From NCBI RefSeq assembly GCF_002563895.1, contig NZ_PDJB01000001.1, forward strand, positions 2,959,501-3,023,500: DNA of 64,000 nt. Direction: 5' to 3'. The notes beneath the pieces are model-generated. The model was not told the DNA's origin. It worked only from the letters and a program-made list of their open reading frames with translations, and did not search any database. The position numbers and the translations under genes were made by a program. The stretch comes from Pseudomonas lurida. Lineage in GTDB: Bacteria; Pseudomonadota; Gammaproteobacteria; Pseudomonadales; Pseudomonadaceae. Positions 28,301 through 33,852 of this stretch are shown piece by piece. How positions within the stretch are numbered: position 1 is the stretch's first letter; every line of letters starts with the position of its first letter.

Positions 28301-28656
28301 CCCTCAATCGCCAAAATGGCATTGAGTTTGAACGGCAAGTCATCAGTGCCTTTGATGATATGGGCGGGGTGAAAAATACCAGCCTGGTAACTGTCGAGCT
28401 GGCTAACGGCGCAAAAGTAACAACGATTCCTGATATGTGGGGGAAGAACGTAGGGGGGATGTTGGAGATCAAGAATGTACTCAATCTTTCAATGTCCAAC
28501 CAGTTGCGTGCGCAGGTCAAGGTCGCACTCGATACCAGCCAACCCTTGAATATTGTGGTCAGCTCCAGAACAAATGGTATTTCGAGGGAGGTGATGCGCC
28601 AGGTGGAGAGCACGGGGGGGAGGTTTATAGATACAATCCTGTCACGCGTGAATTGA
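16327..28656 (+). CDS. TpsA/CdiA-like filamentous hemagglutinin with Hint domain and nuclease-fold toxin tip
   Basis: A 4109-residue secreted exoprotein. Residues 1-48 are an extended signal peptide ending LLAQA; the TPS secretion domain follows (~50-290), with NPYG at 156-159 and a CNGC pair. Residues ~390-2310 hold dozens of ~20-residue repeats built on S-LDN-x-x-G, expected to form a beta-helix fibre. A second repeat block with AGQDL/AGRDV motifs spans ~2890-3290, and a hydrophobic DUF637-like pretoxin segment ~3350-3560. A Hint-type pretoxin domain runs from CCFAAGT (3834) to VHN (3982). The last ~124 residues carry D4036, then E4047-I-K4049, a PD-(D/E)XK nuclease signature resembling Tox-REase-7. 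Such proteins deliver a nuclease into touching cells; an immunity gene follows 17 bases after the stop. Toxin function is inferred from architecture. Confidence 0.92.
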   Translation: MDVRQLAFLARQPSAAVKSRSNFLGLPKRGLALVLANAMFWQPLLAQADGIVVSAPGTTLGQAGNGVPIVNIAAPNGSGLSHNQFSDYNVGSQGVILNNATGRTQSTQLGGIILGNQNLNGTAASVILNEVNGGSPSQLRGYTEVAGQSAHVIVANPYGITCNGCGFINTPQATLTTGKAVIENGQISRYQVDQGSVSIEGAGLNANNIDQFEIITRSAKLNAEIQAKNLTIIAGANDVDAKTLKATARVADPATAPQLAIDSSALGGMYAGAIKLVSSEAGVGVKLDGKMAASAGDIQIDGNGDLTVAKVAADGAVNIEAVSANIQGSAYAGTTLEMKTRGDLTSQNNLVAKDRITLTSGGQLANNGIIESGVNPDNTRNTNADISISAQSLNNAGKNIIASRDLDITTTQTLNNQGGTLSGQRQTTVTAGTFDNQNKGRLLSTDRLTLTADKAANGRDGLISSNGDLVVNVGALGNRGGEISSLADVTLNVASLDNTSGLIAADRGLSLTASGAINNRDGTLSGSTLATLKAVSLDNTRGQITGDLGLSIDLSGALDNHAGTLGSGKALTLAAASLDNRAAGTVLAADGTLSATVHGALDNREQGKLRATGSIELTTGSLDNRGGSLAGKDHLTVRGGSADNRGGLIQADKDLKLLVDQLDNRDKGNLVAKAAVGFEGTRLDNSGGLLSAVGPVSLKAKEVANTQGRIASQGDLEASIDSLSQQGGALVAQGSMRLTGKSLDNRNGGTVASTQGLTVNVEQIDNRTGELSSTHSTVSVSGQRLDNSDGGKLLTETDLGVAVAQVINQNQGRLFARGSVNLNGKTLDNSGGNISALQGLDIRLDGALLNNTGSLSSEGALGLTVGSLDNTAGKLGSAADLSIDSLGAVLNQGGSILTDQGLVLASGSLDNSQKGLISGEGATRVTTGTLDNHQGGRLTSGDRLDLTATQVNNGASGRIASAKDLTANVTGLDQQGGELFSKTQLNLDLHNGRLDNSGGLINGPLLVLKNLDVVVNQGGEISSAQAFALAAKSLDNSNGKLLSNQGLTLRIDQALGNIKGLVAAASLDSRSASLDNSQGLISSRGAVDLGVNGAFINQGGTLVGDGAILLTANSLDNSNGAVSGKADVTANIAALDNRNGKLIASSALALSGASVDNRLNGLVGATKALTLDVDVIDNRGGELSSSADIRLTGKRLNNSDSGKLLADTTLTLEMAEVLNRNLGLLKGKTGVTLDGQALDNTGGQLFSDQDARLTLGADLDNSAGLISSEGRLDVSSVGLTNTAGSLSSGGALNVKANGTLANQGGRLVSDSSINLNSASLDNTRLGVISGKGAVTVTTGAYDNRTGSLSSSDSLALTAGQVSNQSGRIGSDKALVASVTGLDQQDGKLFSNTALTLDLNNGQLNNQNGLINAPSLRLNNLKGVNNQGGEISSAQAFVLAADSLDNSSGKLLSNQAVTLRINQALSNLKGQIAAAALDIRSASLDNSGGTVTSRGALDLTTSGQLSNRDQGLINAAQALSVSSADLDNRGGTLLGASTVTLNAMALNNSAKGLINSQAGLTINASRLDSGNGGEVSAKGDIDLSLGALAQNGGRLLGDQAIRLDLAGGDLDNRNGLLKAKGPLTLNHLRDLNNQGGELSSSQSFNLTARTLDNSGGKLISSNQLGVAGDSLVNQGGLISGWQGLAVNGASLDNRNSGTLSSRSGNLDVNVSGALLNSNAGALVSQQALTVNAASLDNSAGILSSGAAQRLTVSGLLNNAQGGSIDSAATLTLQAMSLNNSGSISAQQALDFTGSTLDNRNGTLSGKAAVSLDLLGALTNSNGQLASGGPLVISRSSQIDNQGGQLVSQGGLSLLTGSLDNRNRGTVAANDNLVISSSGAVLNNSDGLIYSQNAGVRVDAASLANGNGSLQGQGALNLTVSGDIDNQSGKLISQNGDLSVSAASLDNRGGTLASLKGAFEAHVVGVLKNGYDLANNRQGGIIQAQRLNLRALGGIDNYGGRIAAQSGDALITTADFDNRNGGLYAQGLVQVSGKNFDNSGDNDGQIAGQRIDLSLNGALNNRLGVIESDSSLSVRAASLDNQTGQIRALGSGGKTDFQIGGLFDNRNGKLETANSDLTLNASSFQNMGGSLLHVGNGTFDISTANITNAGGSLLTRGGLTLTADNWTNSSVIQAGRLTVNVNTLNQTAGGQLLASDSLTGNGGNWNNDGLIASDGTANLTLAGTYGGNGRYSSVGTLGLSAAQVTLGTATSIAGGGDTTINAGGLSNAGRLTSGGSMAVTANSIGNTGTLGATQDLTLKTPTLVNDHGLIFSGRNMGLLVNDFTNDNGDVYSIGNLNISGLNGGRANSVTNLASSINVDGDFSLSANSFNNKTEGVIGKERLVSGDITFNGSTFYIAENYTSESTISGTRASLAVAGNIDGDVGRFSNTASTISAGKNIRLNVDTFENLGLEAGNFARNRVYTGVRNIFTNKTYANEALDAYARRYSQYVYRYTKTVHEPDKGGTHTELNDYGKQKTTTVNTKFGQGPDVAIPAGILAGTLSSDNKVFTAGGGSVASVVQAGQAIQINAKNTIDNSNLHANTQFSGTTKTGTGTQVGSAAKPTVVYLNPQLPPNLSQQRVDPVASRGFSLPDGQNGLFRLSGQGASAAQASQTSAGPQSWSMGSATVSSAQRQQGADDVQARNLQFSDAARIAASTLQLEQTTRQATGAGVSGSVISVSAPGDSGSVQLPGQAGVVSTVGSQVINRVQGLPDTSGRSNPQKYLIETNPVLTDLKQFMSSDYLLANLGYNPDQSAKRLGDGFYEQKLIQQAVVERTGQRFIDGQTSDEALYKYLMDNAIKSKQQLDLSVGVSLTSQQVAALTHDIVWLEEHEVNGEKVLVPVLYLAQATNRLAPNGALIQGADVTLIAGQDLQNAGTLRATNNLSAMAGNNIVNSGLIEAGNRLDLLASNNIVNKAGGIISGRDVSMVAIGGDVVSERTASTTGYSIKGYTQTQDYVDSAARIEAANDLSISAGRDITSAGSVMYSGRDTTLTAGRDVNIVSAEQHRSEAGRGQSSGVSQYGSDLMVGRDVSVSAGRDISVIGSDIDAMRDISMKAAENLTLSSAADESHSYSKSKKLKTQEDHVKQIASNVTAGGDVVFSAGKDMTLVSSRINAGDEAYLVAGGQLDLLAAQDSDYSLYDKKKKGSFGKLQTRHDEVTQVTNVGSEIKTGGDLTLKSGDDQRYQVAKLESGKNLTLDSGGSITFEGVKDLHDESHTKTNNNAFWNSSKGKGHTDETLRQSQLTAAGAITIKAVEGLKIDVREVNQQTVSQTIDAMVKADPKLAWLQEAEKRGDVDWRQVKEIHESFKYNTSGLGPASQLIIAIALAAVMGPMMAGWSTMAQAGAVSVATKATVSTIDNRGNLGAILKDVTSKDSLKGYGVSIATAGVAQGLNYSPGSMGFDLQSAQTVALKVTADAVIKTAVYGGSFQDNLASSAMGTAASIGGAIGAGKIGDQGLPEGGLEKILLHAGLGSLLSKAMGGDFRTGAIAGGANELLVGLLGDQLLPENLVKGSPEYIRAEANLMALSQIAGVLGAVASGGDSAIASSVAANATQYNFLGNHSQAVRDRARNEYEETGSLDAARKLSTLEGADHRSDDLLAKFHNDPTSLSAAETSELKAYLQVYAYETQLKYGPEVAASSVKMLIENGPVPIRDYPFAGTTEAKIAYADALRAVDGVSVLNPFWSREQTANEMVYRDAQGYLRISNEQQGLANIGTPAIYALSGPLGSAIRIAAAANGVLQAGYGGKQVIDGDTWNGLGNIVVGALGAASVKFPGGVTGVASNELKGVVASELRGPCCFAAGTMVATPSGDRAIDTLKVGEIVWSKPEHGGEPFAAAILATHERTDQPIYRLKLESIRKDGAAEGETLLVTPSHPFYVPAQHDFVPAINLKPGDLLQSLGDGASENVSTRVQSLELFQPVGKTFNLTVDIGHTFYVGKLKTWVHNTGPCKLPQITLNRQNGIEFERQVISAFDDMGGVKNTSLVTVELANGAKVTTIPDMWGKNVGGMLEIKNVLNLSMSNQLRAQVKVALDTSQPLNIVVSSRTNGISREVMRQVESTGGRFIDTILSRVN
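17490..23250 (+). repeat. Coding tandem repeats of the TpsA fibre
   Basis: Within the tpsA gene, units of roughly 60-66 bases recur, encoding variants of 'xAxSLDNxxGxLxSxxxLxL'. The DNA copies are diverged but share blocks such as AGCCTGGACAACAGC. The pattern suits the beta-helical shaft of filamentous hemagglutinins, in which unit number sets fibre length. Such repeats are prone to recombination and assembly collapse. Confidence 0.85.
27826..28656 (+). other. Exchangeable toxin module: Hint pretoxin plus nuclease tip
   Basis: This 3' part of tpsA encodes the Hint-like autoprocessing domain (CCFAAGTMVATPSG at its start, HTFYVGKLKTWVHN at its end) and the 124-residue tip. In polymorphic toxins the DNA from here to the immunity gene is swapped between strains. 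Base composition falls towards the end of the gene and in the immunity gene, in keeping with exchange. The His and Asn of the closing VHN could support self-cleavage that frees the tip (inference). Confidence 0.75.
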
Positions 28657-28673
28657 CGAGATTTTGAAGACAT

Positions 28674-29423
28674 ATGAAGCCTTACGTGCAGATCGCAATC
28701 AGGACGAAGTCTGAAACTATTGGATGGGGCGTTGGAGAGGCGTTCATTGCGTCGTTAAGCCGGGATGGGGGCGTACTGGTTCCAGAGCAGGTGTCGCACA
28801 ACGCGGATAAGTTCGTGGAGTCTTTCATGGGCATGGCCGCGAGTGAGGCGTGCTGGGCGTCCAAGGCGGCCATACGGATTAATGGCGCATTGTCGGACTT
28901 CTACCAAGACTTTGCCTGGCGGAGAAAAAAAAAGGTTAAAGGCTCTGGGAGCGTTGTTCATACTGCGCGCAACGCCCGGGGGCAGGTGGTTCCAGGCGCA
29001 ATCAGCTATCGCTCGGCCAGTAGCGAGAGAGTCGATTGGTATTCACTCTTCAAAACATGGTGTGAAATTTTTCCTCCTCAACTTGGAATGCTGCACCTTT
29101 TCAGTGAACCCGAACTCGGCCCTCATGAGAAAAATAATAGTTTTCAGATCGGCTCATTCAAGTCAGCTTTGAACCCGGACGTGCCGAATATAGGTTGGGC
29201 CATGTTCTACGGCGATGAGTTCGCTGAAGAGGTCGATTTTGAGCGGATTGCTGCAGCAGGCTTTCCTATTGAAAAGCTTAATAAGGGCTATCTTGTAACG
29301 GTCACAGAGAATATCCAGGATGTGGCAAGTAACTTCTCACTGTTCTCAAAACGCCGGGGTGAGCTTAAGCGTCTGTTTCGAGAAGATTTTTTCTTGATAA
29401 AAACTGAGCCATCCATTGATTGA
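28674..29423 (+). CDS. Cognate immunity protein (Imm52-like)
   Basis: A 249-residue cytosolic-type protein with no signal peptide, starting 17 bases after the tpsA stop. The pattern WYSLFKTWCEIFPPQLGMLHLFSE, then NIGWAMFYGDEFAEEVDFERI and a basic-aromatic tail (RRGELKRLFREDFF) resembles the Imm52 family of polymorphic-toxin immunity proteins as I remember it. Position directly behind a toxin-tipped TpsA is the main evidence. It should bind and block the nuclease tip in the producing cell. Base use is more AT-rich than in tpsA, common for immunity genes. Family name is tentative; the role is likely. Confidence 0.78.
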   Translation: MKPYVQIAIRTKSETIGWGVGEAFIASLSRDGGVLVPEQVSHNADKFVESFMGMAASEACWASKAAIRINGALSDFYQDFAWRRKKKVKGSGSVVHTARNARGQVVPGAISYRSASSERVDWYSLFKTWCEIFPPQLGMLHLFSEPELGPHEKNNSFQIGSFKSALNPDVPNIGWAMFYGDEFAEEVDFERIAAAGFPIEKLNKGYLVTVTENIQDVASNFSLFSKRRGELKRLFREDFFLIKTEPSID

Positions 29424-29470
29424 TCGCTGCGTGTCCGTTACGCAAAGCGGCACAACCAGCTGCTCAGGCT

Positions 29471-29568
29471 GCAGGTGAATGGGGCTCCATGGTTTGTAGA
29501 AAGGCTGATCAGACCAACAGCCTGCCCGACAACGCCTAAAGACTCTCAGGATCGCCAAAAAACATCTG
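29471..29568 (+). repeat. Repeat copy C at the 3' end of the intact LysR gene
   Basis: About 98 bases, from GCAGGTGAATGGGG to the codons for MFFGDPESL, match the centre of copies A and B in the same orientation, including CCATGGTTTGT and AACAGCCTGCCCGAC (the latter shared with B). Unlike A and B it lacks the TGCCCCCA motifs and is joined to a full LysR coding sequence. It looks like the original target, with A and B as junctions left by elements that entered there. The 112-base gap between the immunity gene and the LysR gene is mostly this repeat. Confidence 0.7.
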
Positions 29569-30450
29569 AATCCGCGACCGCAACCAACGCTCTCCCGGAT
29601 CATTATCCTGCGACCCACGCCACGCCATGTGCAGCTCGAAGCTGCGCACCGGCAACGGTGGGTCTTCTGCGCGCAAGCCGCCTGCCGAGGTCAATGCCTC
29701 GGCGGCGTAGTCCGGCACGGTTGCCAGGATGTCCGTACCCGCCAGCAACGTGCCGAGGCCGTTGAACTGTGGTACGGCCAGGACTACGTGGCGTTTGCGG
29801 TCGAGTTTTTCCAGTTCTTCATCGATGAAGCCGCTCAGGTCGCCGGCGAAGGACACCAGGGCGTGGGGGCGGGCGCAGAAGTCGTCGAGGCTCAAGGAGC
29901 CCGGTACGCTGTCGGCGCGCAGCAGTTTGGGCAGGCTGCGGCGTAGTACCTTGCGCTTGGCGTTGGCCGGGAGGTCGGCGGTGTAGCTGACGCCGATGGA
30001 GATTTCGCCGGACGCCAGCAGGCCGGGCATCAGGATGTAGTTGACGCGGCGTACCACCAGCACGATGCCGGGGGCCTCGGCGCGCAAGCGTTTGAGCAGT
30101 TGCGGCAGCAGGGCGAATTCGACGTCGTCGGAGAGGCCGATACGGAACACGGCGGTGCTGGTCGCCGGGTCGAACTCGGCGGCGCGGCTGACGGCAGTGG
30201 AAATCGAGTCCAGGGCCGGGGAGAGCAGGGCGAAGATCTCTACTGCCCGGGCAGACGGCTCCATGCTGCGCCCAGTGCGCACGAACAGCGGGTCGTCAAA
30301 CAGCCCGCGCAGGCGTGACAACGCCGCACTGATCGCCGGTTGGCCAAGGAACAGTTTCTCCGCAGCGCGGGTCACACTGCGCTCATGCATCAAGGTTTCG
30401 AATACGATCAAGAGGTTAAGGTCGACACGACGCAGGTCGTTACGGTTCAT
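29536..30450 (-). CDS. LysR-family regulator (NodD/NahR-like branch)
   Basis: The start at 30450 gives 304 residues beginning MNRNDLRRVDLNLLIVFETLM; the frame runs open upstream, but those 21 residues are not LysR-like. The helix-turn-helix RSVTRAAEKLFLGQPAISAALSRLR is clear, and the effector domain includes FRIGLSDDVEFALLPQLL and LLAGTDILATVPDYAAEAL. The C-terminus is MFFGDPESL, the string also found in repeats A and B. It diverges from an MDR-family oxidoreductase across 247 bases, an arrangement common in Pseudomonas, and probably regulates that gene (inference). Effector unknown. Confidence 0.88.
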   Translation of the reverse strand: MNRNDLRRVDLNLLIVFETLMHERSVTRAAEKLFLGQPAISAALSRLRGLFDDPLFVRTGRSMEPSARAVEIFALLSPALDSISTAVSRAAEFDPATSTAVFRIGLSDDVEFALLPQLLKRLRAEAPGIVLVVRRVNYILMPGLLASGEISIGVSYTADLPANAKRKVLRRSLPKLLRADSVPGSLSLDDFCARPHALVSFAGDLSGFIDEELEKLDRKRHVVLAVPQFNGLGTLLAGTDILATVPDYAAEALTSAGGLRAEDPPLPVRSFELHMAWRGSQDNDPGERWLRSRIQMFFGDPESL

Positions 30451-30697
30451 CTTGTGTCCTGGAAGAGTCAGCAAACTTGACGAGAGCAGCCATGTAAGAA
30501 GAATGACCGGCATGAATCTTACGGGTAAAGGCTGTTACTCTGCACAGGAAAATTGAGTTTTCTTACAAGCTCTGAGGTCTATTCCTCAGTTGCGGAATCA
30601 ATGACAGGCATGTCGACTATTAATGGCGACCGGTGGTCTTACCCGGAAAGCCCAGATAGAGTTCATGGCATTAGAGGTTACTTTGACGAGGTTTGCG

Positions 30698-31720
30698 ATG
30701 TCCCGCACGATCCGTTTTCACAAGTTTGGTCCGGCCGAGGTGCTCAAATGCGAAGAGCATGCAGCCGCGCAGCCCGCACCGGGCGAAGTGCAGGTGCGTG
30801 TCGAAGCGATTGGCATCAGCTGGTATGACATTCTGTGGCGCCAGAACCTGGCGTCTTCCCATGCACGCTTGCCGTCCGGCCTTGGCCACGAGATGGCCGG
30901 TGTCGTGGTCGCCGTAGGCGATGGCGTGGACGACTTGGCAGTGGGCGATAAGGTGGCCAGTTTTCCGGCCGAGAGCCCCAATGATTATCCGGTGTATGGC
31001 GAGCAGATCGTCCTGCCCCGTTCGGCCCTGACCCGTTATCCGGATGTCTTGAGCCCTATCGAAGCCAGCGTGCACTACACGCCGCTGTTGATTGCGTACT
31101 TTGCCTACATGGATCTGGCACGGGTCAAGCCTGGGCAATTCGCCCTGGTGACTGACGCCAGTCACTGCGCCGGCCCATCCTTTGTGCAACTGGGCAAAGC
31201 CCTGGGTGTGCGGGTGATTGCGGCTACCAAGGACAGCGAGGAGCGTGAGTACCTGCTGTCCCTCGGCGCAGAGAAGGTCATCGTCACCGAAGAGCAGGAC
31301 CTGCTGATGCAAATCAACAAGTTCACCGACAACCGCGGCGTGGACGTGGTGTTCGATGGCTTGGGCGGCCCTCAGATGTCGCTGCTCGGTGATGTGCTGG
31401 CACCGCGTGGCAGCTTGGTCTTGTATGGCTTGCAGGGCGGTAACCAGACACCGTTCCCGGCGTGTGCGGCGTTCCAGAAGAATATTCAGTTCTTTGTGCA
31501 CTGCATTGGTAACTTCACCGGCAAGCCCGAGCTGGGCATTATCCAGGACCAGGTTGCCTTGCAGCGAGCCCTGCGGGATATCAACCAGCTGACGGCCGAC
31601 CGCGTGCTGGTACCGCTGAAAACCACGGTGTTTCCGTTCAGCCAGTTCGTGGAAGCGCACCGCTACATGGACGAATGCCCGTGCCGCGAGCGTGTCGCGT
31701 TGCAGGTTGAAGCTGTTTAG
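30698..31720 (+). CDS. MDR-family NAD(P)H-dependent quinone oxidoreductase / alcohol dehydrogenase-like
   Basis: From the ATG at 30698 (MSRTIRFHKFG, preceded by GACGAGG) the protein has 340 residues, the family's usual size. It shows the GroES-like N-terminal domain with EVQVRVEAIGISWYDILWR and GLGHEMAGVVVAVGDGV, then a Rossmann domain with GVRVIAATKDSEEREYLLSLGAEKVI and GVDVVFDGLGG. The Cys cluster for structural zinc is absent, so the protein belongs with the zeta-crystallin/quinone reductase side of the superfamily although often labelled zinc-dependent alcohol dehydrogenase. It probably reduces quinones or enones in the cytosol. The divergent LysR gene is the likely regulator. Confidence 0.85.
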   Translation: MSRTIRFHKFGPAEVLKCEEHAAAQPAPGEVQVRVEAIGISWYDILWRQNLASSHARLPSGLGHEMAGVVVAVGDGVDDLAVGDKVASFPAESPNDYPVYGEQIVLPRSALTRYPDVLSPIEASVHYTPLLIAYFAYMDLARVKPGQFALVTDASHCAGPSFVQLGKALGVRVIAATKDSEEREYLLSLGAEKVIVTEEQDLLMQINKFTDNRGVDVVFDGLGGPQMSLLGDVLAPRGSLVLYGLQGGNQTPFPACAAFQKNIQFFVHCIGNFTGKPELGIIQDQVALQRALRDINQLTADRVLVPLKTTVFPFSQFVEAHRYMDECPCRERVALQVEAV

Positions 31721-31856
31721 GATGTAGGAATATTCGCAAACGAGTATTCCTGTCACCTGGCGTATGGGGCAAATACGCCATTTGACAGGGCTGAACCCTT
31801 ACCGCTGTTGTGCTACCTGGTTGTTTATTTAACCCCTGAATCCTGACTTTCCCCCT

Positions 31857-31885
31857 GACGCCGCCCTGAATTCCAGTGCGGCGTC
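31857..31885 (+). terminator. Hairpin in the gap after the oxidoreductase gene
   Basis: GACGCCGC (31857-31864) and GCGGCGTC (31878-31885) form a perfect 8-bp stem with a 13-base loop, followed by TTTGTGTG. It is a likely terminator, 136 bases after the oxidoreductase stop. A weaker pair, GGAATATTC and GAGTATTCC (31727-31750), lies just after that stop. Confidence 0.55.
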
Positions 31886-32013
31886 TTTGTGTGCGCGTCA
31901 TTTAAAGGTTGGCCGTTATTCATCTGCACTGGTTTTCGGCGGGGTTCTGTATCTATTAATCATTATTCCAGCACTGATAATTGCAGCTTCACTTTCATCT
32001 CAAGGACTGAGCA

Positions 32014-32205
32014 ATGATTGAATATCTGACATGCCTGTCACGGGCGACTGAAACTAACGTCGCACCGTATGCGTTGCCCCAGGGAAAAACGTGCGCTCCG
32101 CATAAGCCTCAACCCGATAAGTGGGAAAGTTGGTTGAATTGCGGGTCGGACGTTTCTTTAAATAGTTGGTTAAAAGTGCGTAAGAGTTTGTCGGAACGGT
32201 CCTAG
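32014..32205 (+). CDS. Possible small protein of unknown function
   Basis: A 63-codon frame (MIEYLTCLSRATETN at its start) with a good ribosome binding site, AAGGA eight bases before the ATG. The product is polar with two Trp residues and no signal peptide or known motif. It lies alone in a 704-base stretch (31721-32424) between the oxidoreductase and the 475-residue gene. Besides two hairpins I see nothing else there. Conservation in other Pseudomonas genomes would decide. Confidence 0.35.
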   Translation: MIEYLTCLSRATETNVAPYALPQGKTCAPHKPQPDKWESWLNCGSDVSLNSWLKVRKSLSERS

Positions 32206-32324
32206 GACTGCGGCTGTGTTTATTTATACCCAGTAAATTCGGTGGTTTGCGTGCTTGCAGGGCCAAGCCCTTGCCCGACTGCAGCCGTGTCGAAGTGTTG
32301 CGCGGTGCTAGTGTCTAGATGTTG

Positions 32325-32342
32325 GCGCACACGGCTGTGCGC
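32325..32342 (+). terminator. Perfect 7-bp stem, 4-base loop, ahead of the 475-residue gene
   Basis: GCGCACA (32325-32331), CGGC loop, TGTGCGC (32336-32342), then GAATTTATTA. It lies 82 bases before the ATG at 32425. It may end a short upstream transcript, such as that of the 63-codon frame, or be an operator for the MocR-type regulator of the same operon. Confidence 0.45.
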
Positions 32343-32424
32343 GAATTTATTACAGACATGGCAGGCCGAACAAACACTGTCAGCAGTTGCTTGAAACTCA
32401 TATTTCAACTCAGGTAGTAAAACG

Positions 32425-33852
32425 ATGAGCACTATTCACGAACAGGCTATGAATTATGTTTACCAGCAAGTTCTGCAACGCTTGATCGGTTACTTTAATC
32501 GCGAAGAACGAACAGCACTCCAGTTATTGGTCCAGCGAATCGTTGTGGCGGCGGGAGGCATGGAGCAGGTCGGGGATTACAAGATACTGGTTGCCCACGG
32601 TGGTGGCGAAGTCAGCAGCTACACCCTGGCGCTGTTGCGTGCTGCGCAACTGACGATTGCTGGCCGGGCACCGCGCACCTTTCACTTGCGGGTTGCGACA
32701 TTACGCTACGCGGGGATGACGGAGGGCCGGCTCAATAGCCTCAACCAGGGCTACGGCCGCCTGTTTCTCCACGATGATCCAAGGGTTGAGCTCCTGATGG
32801 TGGAAAACCAGGAGGTATTGCCCTTCAACGCCTTGCGACCGGCCTCTGCGCTTGGCCGGGAGGCCAGTCAACGCAACATGTTGATGGTGGGCCACCTGAG
32901 TGCCGGTGATTGCCGCGCGACGTTGTGCAGTGATACCTACCTGGCACTTGGCGATTTCTACCAGCGCGTCACCACTTGGAACGGCGGGGTGCATGCGCTG
33001 GTCAGCGGCGACTCGCCGCGCAAGCAAGGCCAGTTTCTGGCCTGGCTCAAGAACACGTCACAAGGCGCCGGGGTCGACGTGACGGACGCCTGGCCGTCCT
33101 CCCTCACAGGGTTGTTCGCGCGCATGGAGGAACTGAGCATGGGGTATTACCGTGAGGTGTACGGCGAACACTATGTTGCCCATGAAAACCCCAGCAAGAC
33201 GGGTTACCGTCACTTGTCCTACATTGGCGTTGCCGATTTACTGGACGGCGTAGACCTCCCGTCCTCGCCCATGCTCACCGAGTTCATGGCCTTCGCCCCA
33301 GACCCACTGGGGTTTCACTTCAGCCATCCAGCCTATTCCAACCCGCTGCTGATGGCGCATCTGCGGGGGTTGCAAGCCCAATGCCTGCGAGACCTGGATT
33401 ATGAAGAGGGCGTGCAGGGGTTTCTCCAGCAAGCGGCCCACTACCTCAGTCGCATGCGCATGCCTGAGGCGGTGCTCGCCGAAGCGGGTACCCGTGAAGG
33501 GCGCATCCAAGCGAGCACCTACGCCCAGCAGTTCTTTGGCCATGACGAGACGCAATTGATTTGCCTGTTGTTTTCGCCGTTTATCCACCATGGGGAGCGT
33601 CTGGAAGGCTATCTGCGCCACTGTCATCCAGGCATGCTGGTTGCCCTGCCTGAGCTGCACAAGGTCCTGCAGGGCAAGCCTTGCGCCGACATGCTGCAAC
33701 AGTGGGTCACCGACACCAGCGGCTTGCCAATGCCTTTGCTACAGCACCTCTACCGCAAGCGTCCAGCGGTTATCGCCAGCGGCAAAGACCTGCACAGCAG
33801 CGATGCCCTGGCTTATGACAGCGTCCACGCCTGTCAATCGTCCGGTCGATGA
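32425..33852 (+). CDS. Unrecognised 475-residue protein coupled to a MocR-type regulator
   Basis: I do not recognise this protein. It begins MSTIHEQAMNYVYQQVLQRL, is soluble, has no signal peptide and mixes strands and helices throughout. Stretches that may be conserved are GRLFLHDDPRVELLMVENQEVLPFNALRP (cut into parts: LHDDPRVELL, ENQEVLPF), LSYIGVADLLDGVDLPSSPM and a His/Phe-rich GFHFSHPAYSNP. No catalytic motif of a common enzyme family was found. Its last codon overlaps the start of a MocR-type gene (ATGA), so the two are translated together. Coupling of a regulator to a large unknown protein is unusual for MocR proteins, which tend to lie divergent from their targets. It may modulate the regulator or be controlled by it. 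Confidence 0.7.
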   Translation: MSTIHEQAMNYVYQQVLQRLIGYFNREERTALQLLVQRIVVAAGGMEQVGDYKILVAHGGGEVSSYTLALLRAAQLTIAGRAPRTFHLRVATLRYAGMTEGRLNSLNQGYGRLFLHDDPRVELLMVENQEVLPFNALRPASALGREASQRNMLMVGHLSAGDCRATLCSDTYLALGDFYQRVTTWNGGVHALVSGDSPRKQGQFLAWLKNTSQGAGVDVTDAWPSSLTGLFARMEELSMGYYREVYGEHYVAHENPSKTGYRHLSYIGVADLLDGVDLPSSPMLTEFMAFAPDPLGFHFSHPAYSNPLLMAHLRGLQAQCLRDLDYEEGVQGFLQQAAHYLSRMRMPEAVLAEAGTREGRIQASTYAQQFFGHDETQLICLLFSPFIHHGERLEGYLRHCHPGMLVALPELHKVLQGKPCADMLQQWVTDTSGLPMPLLQHLYRKRPAVIASGKDLHSSDALAYDSVHACQSSGR

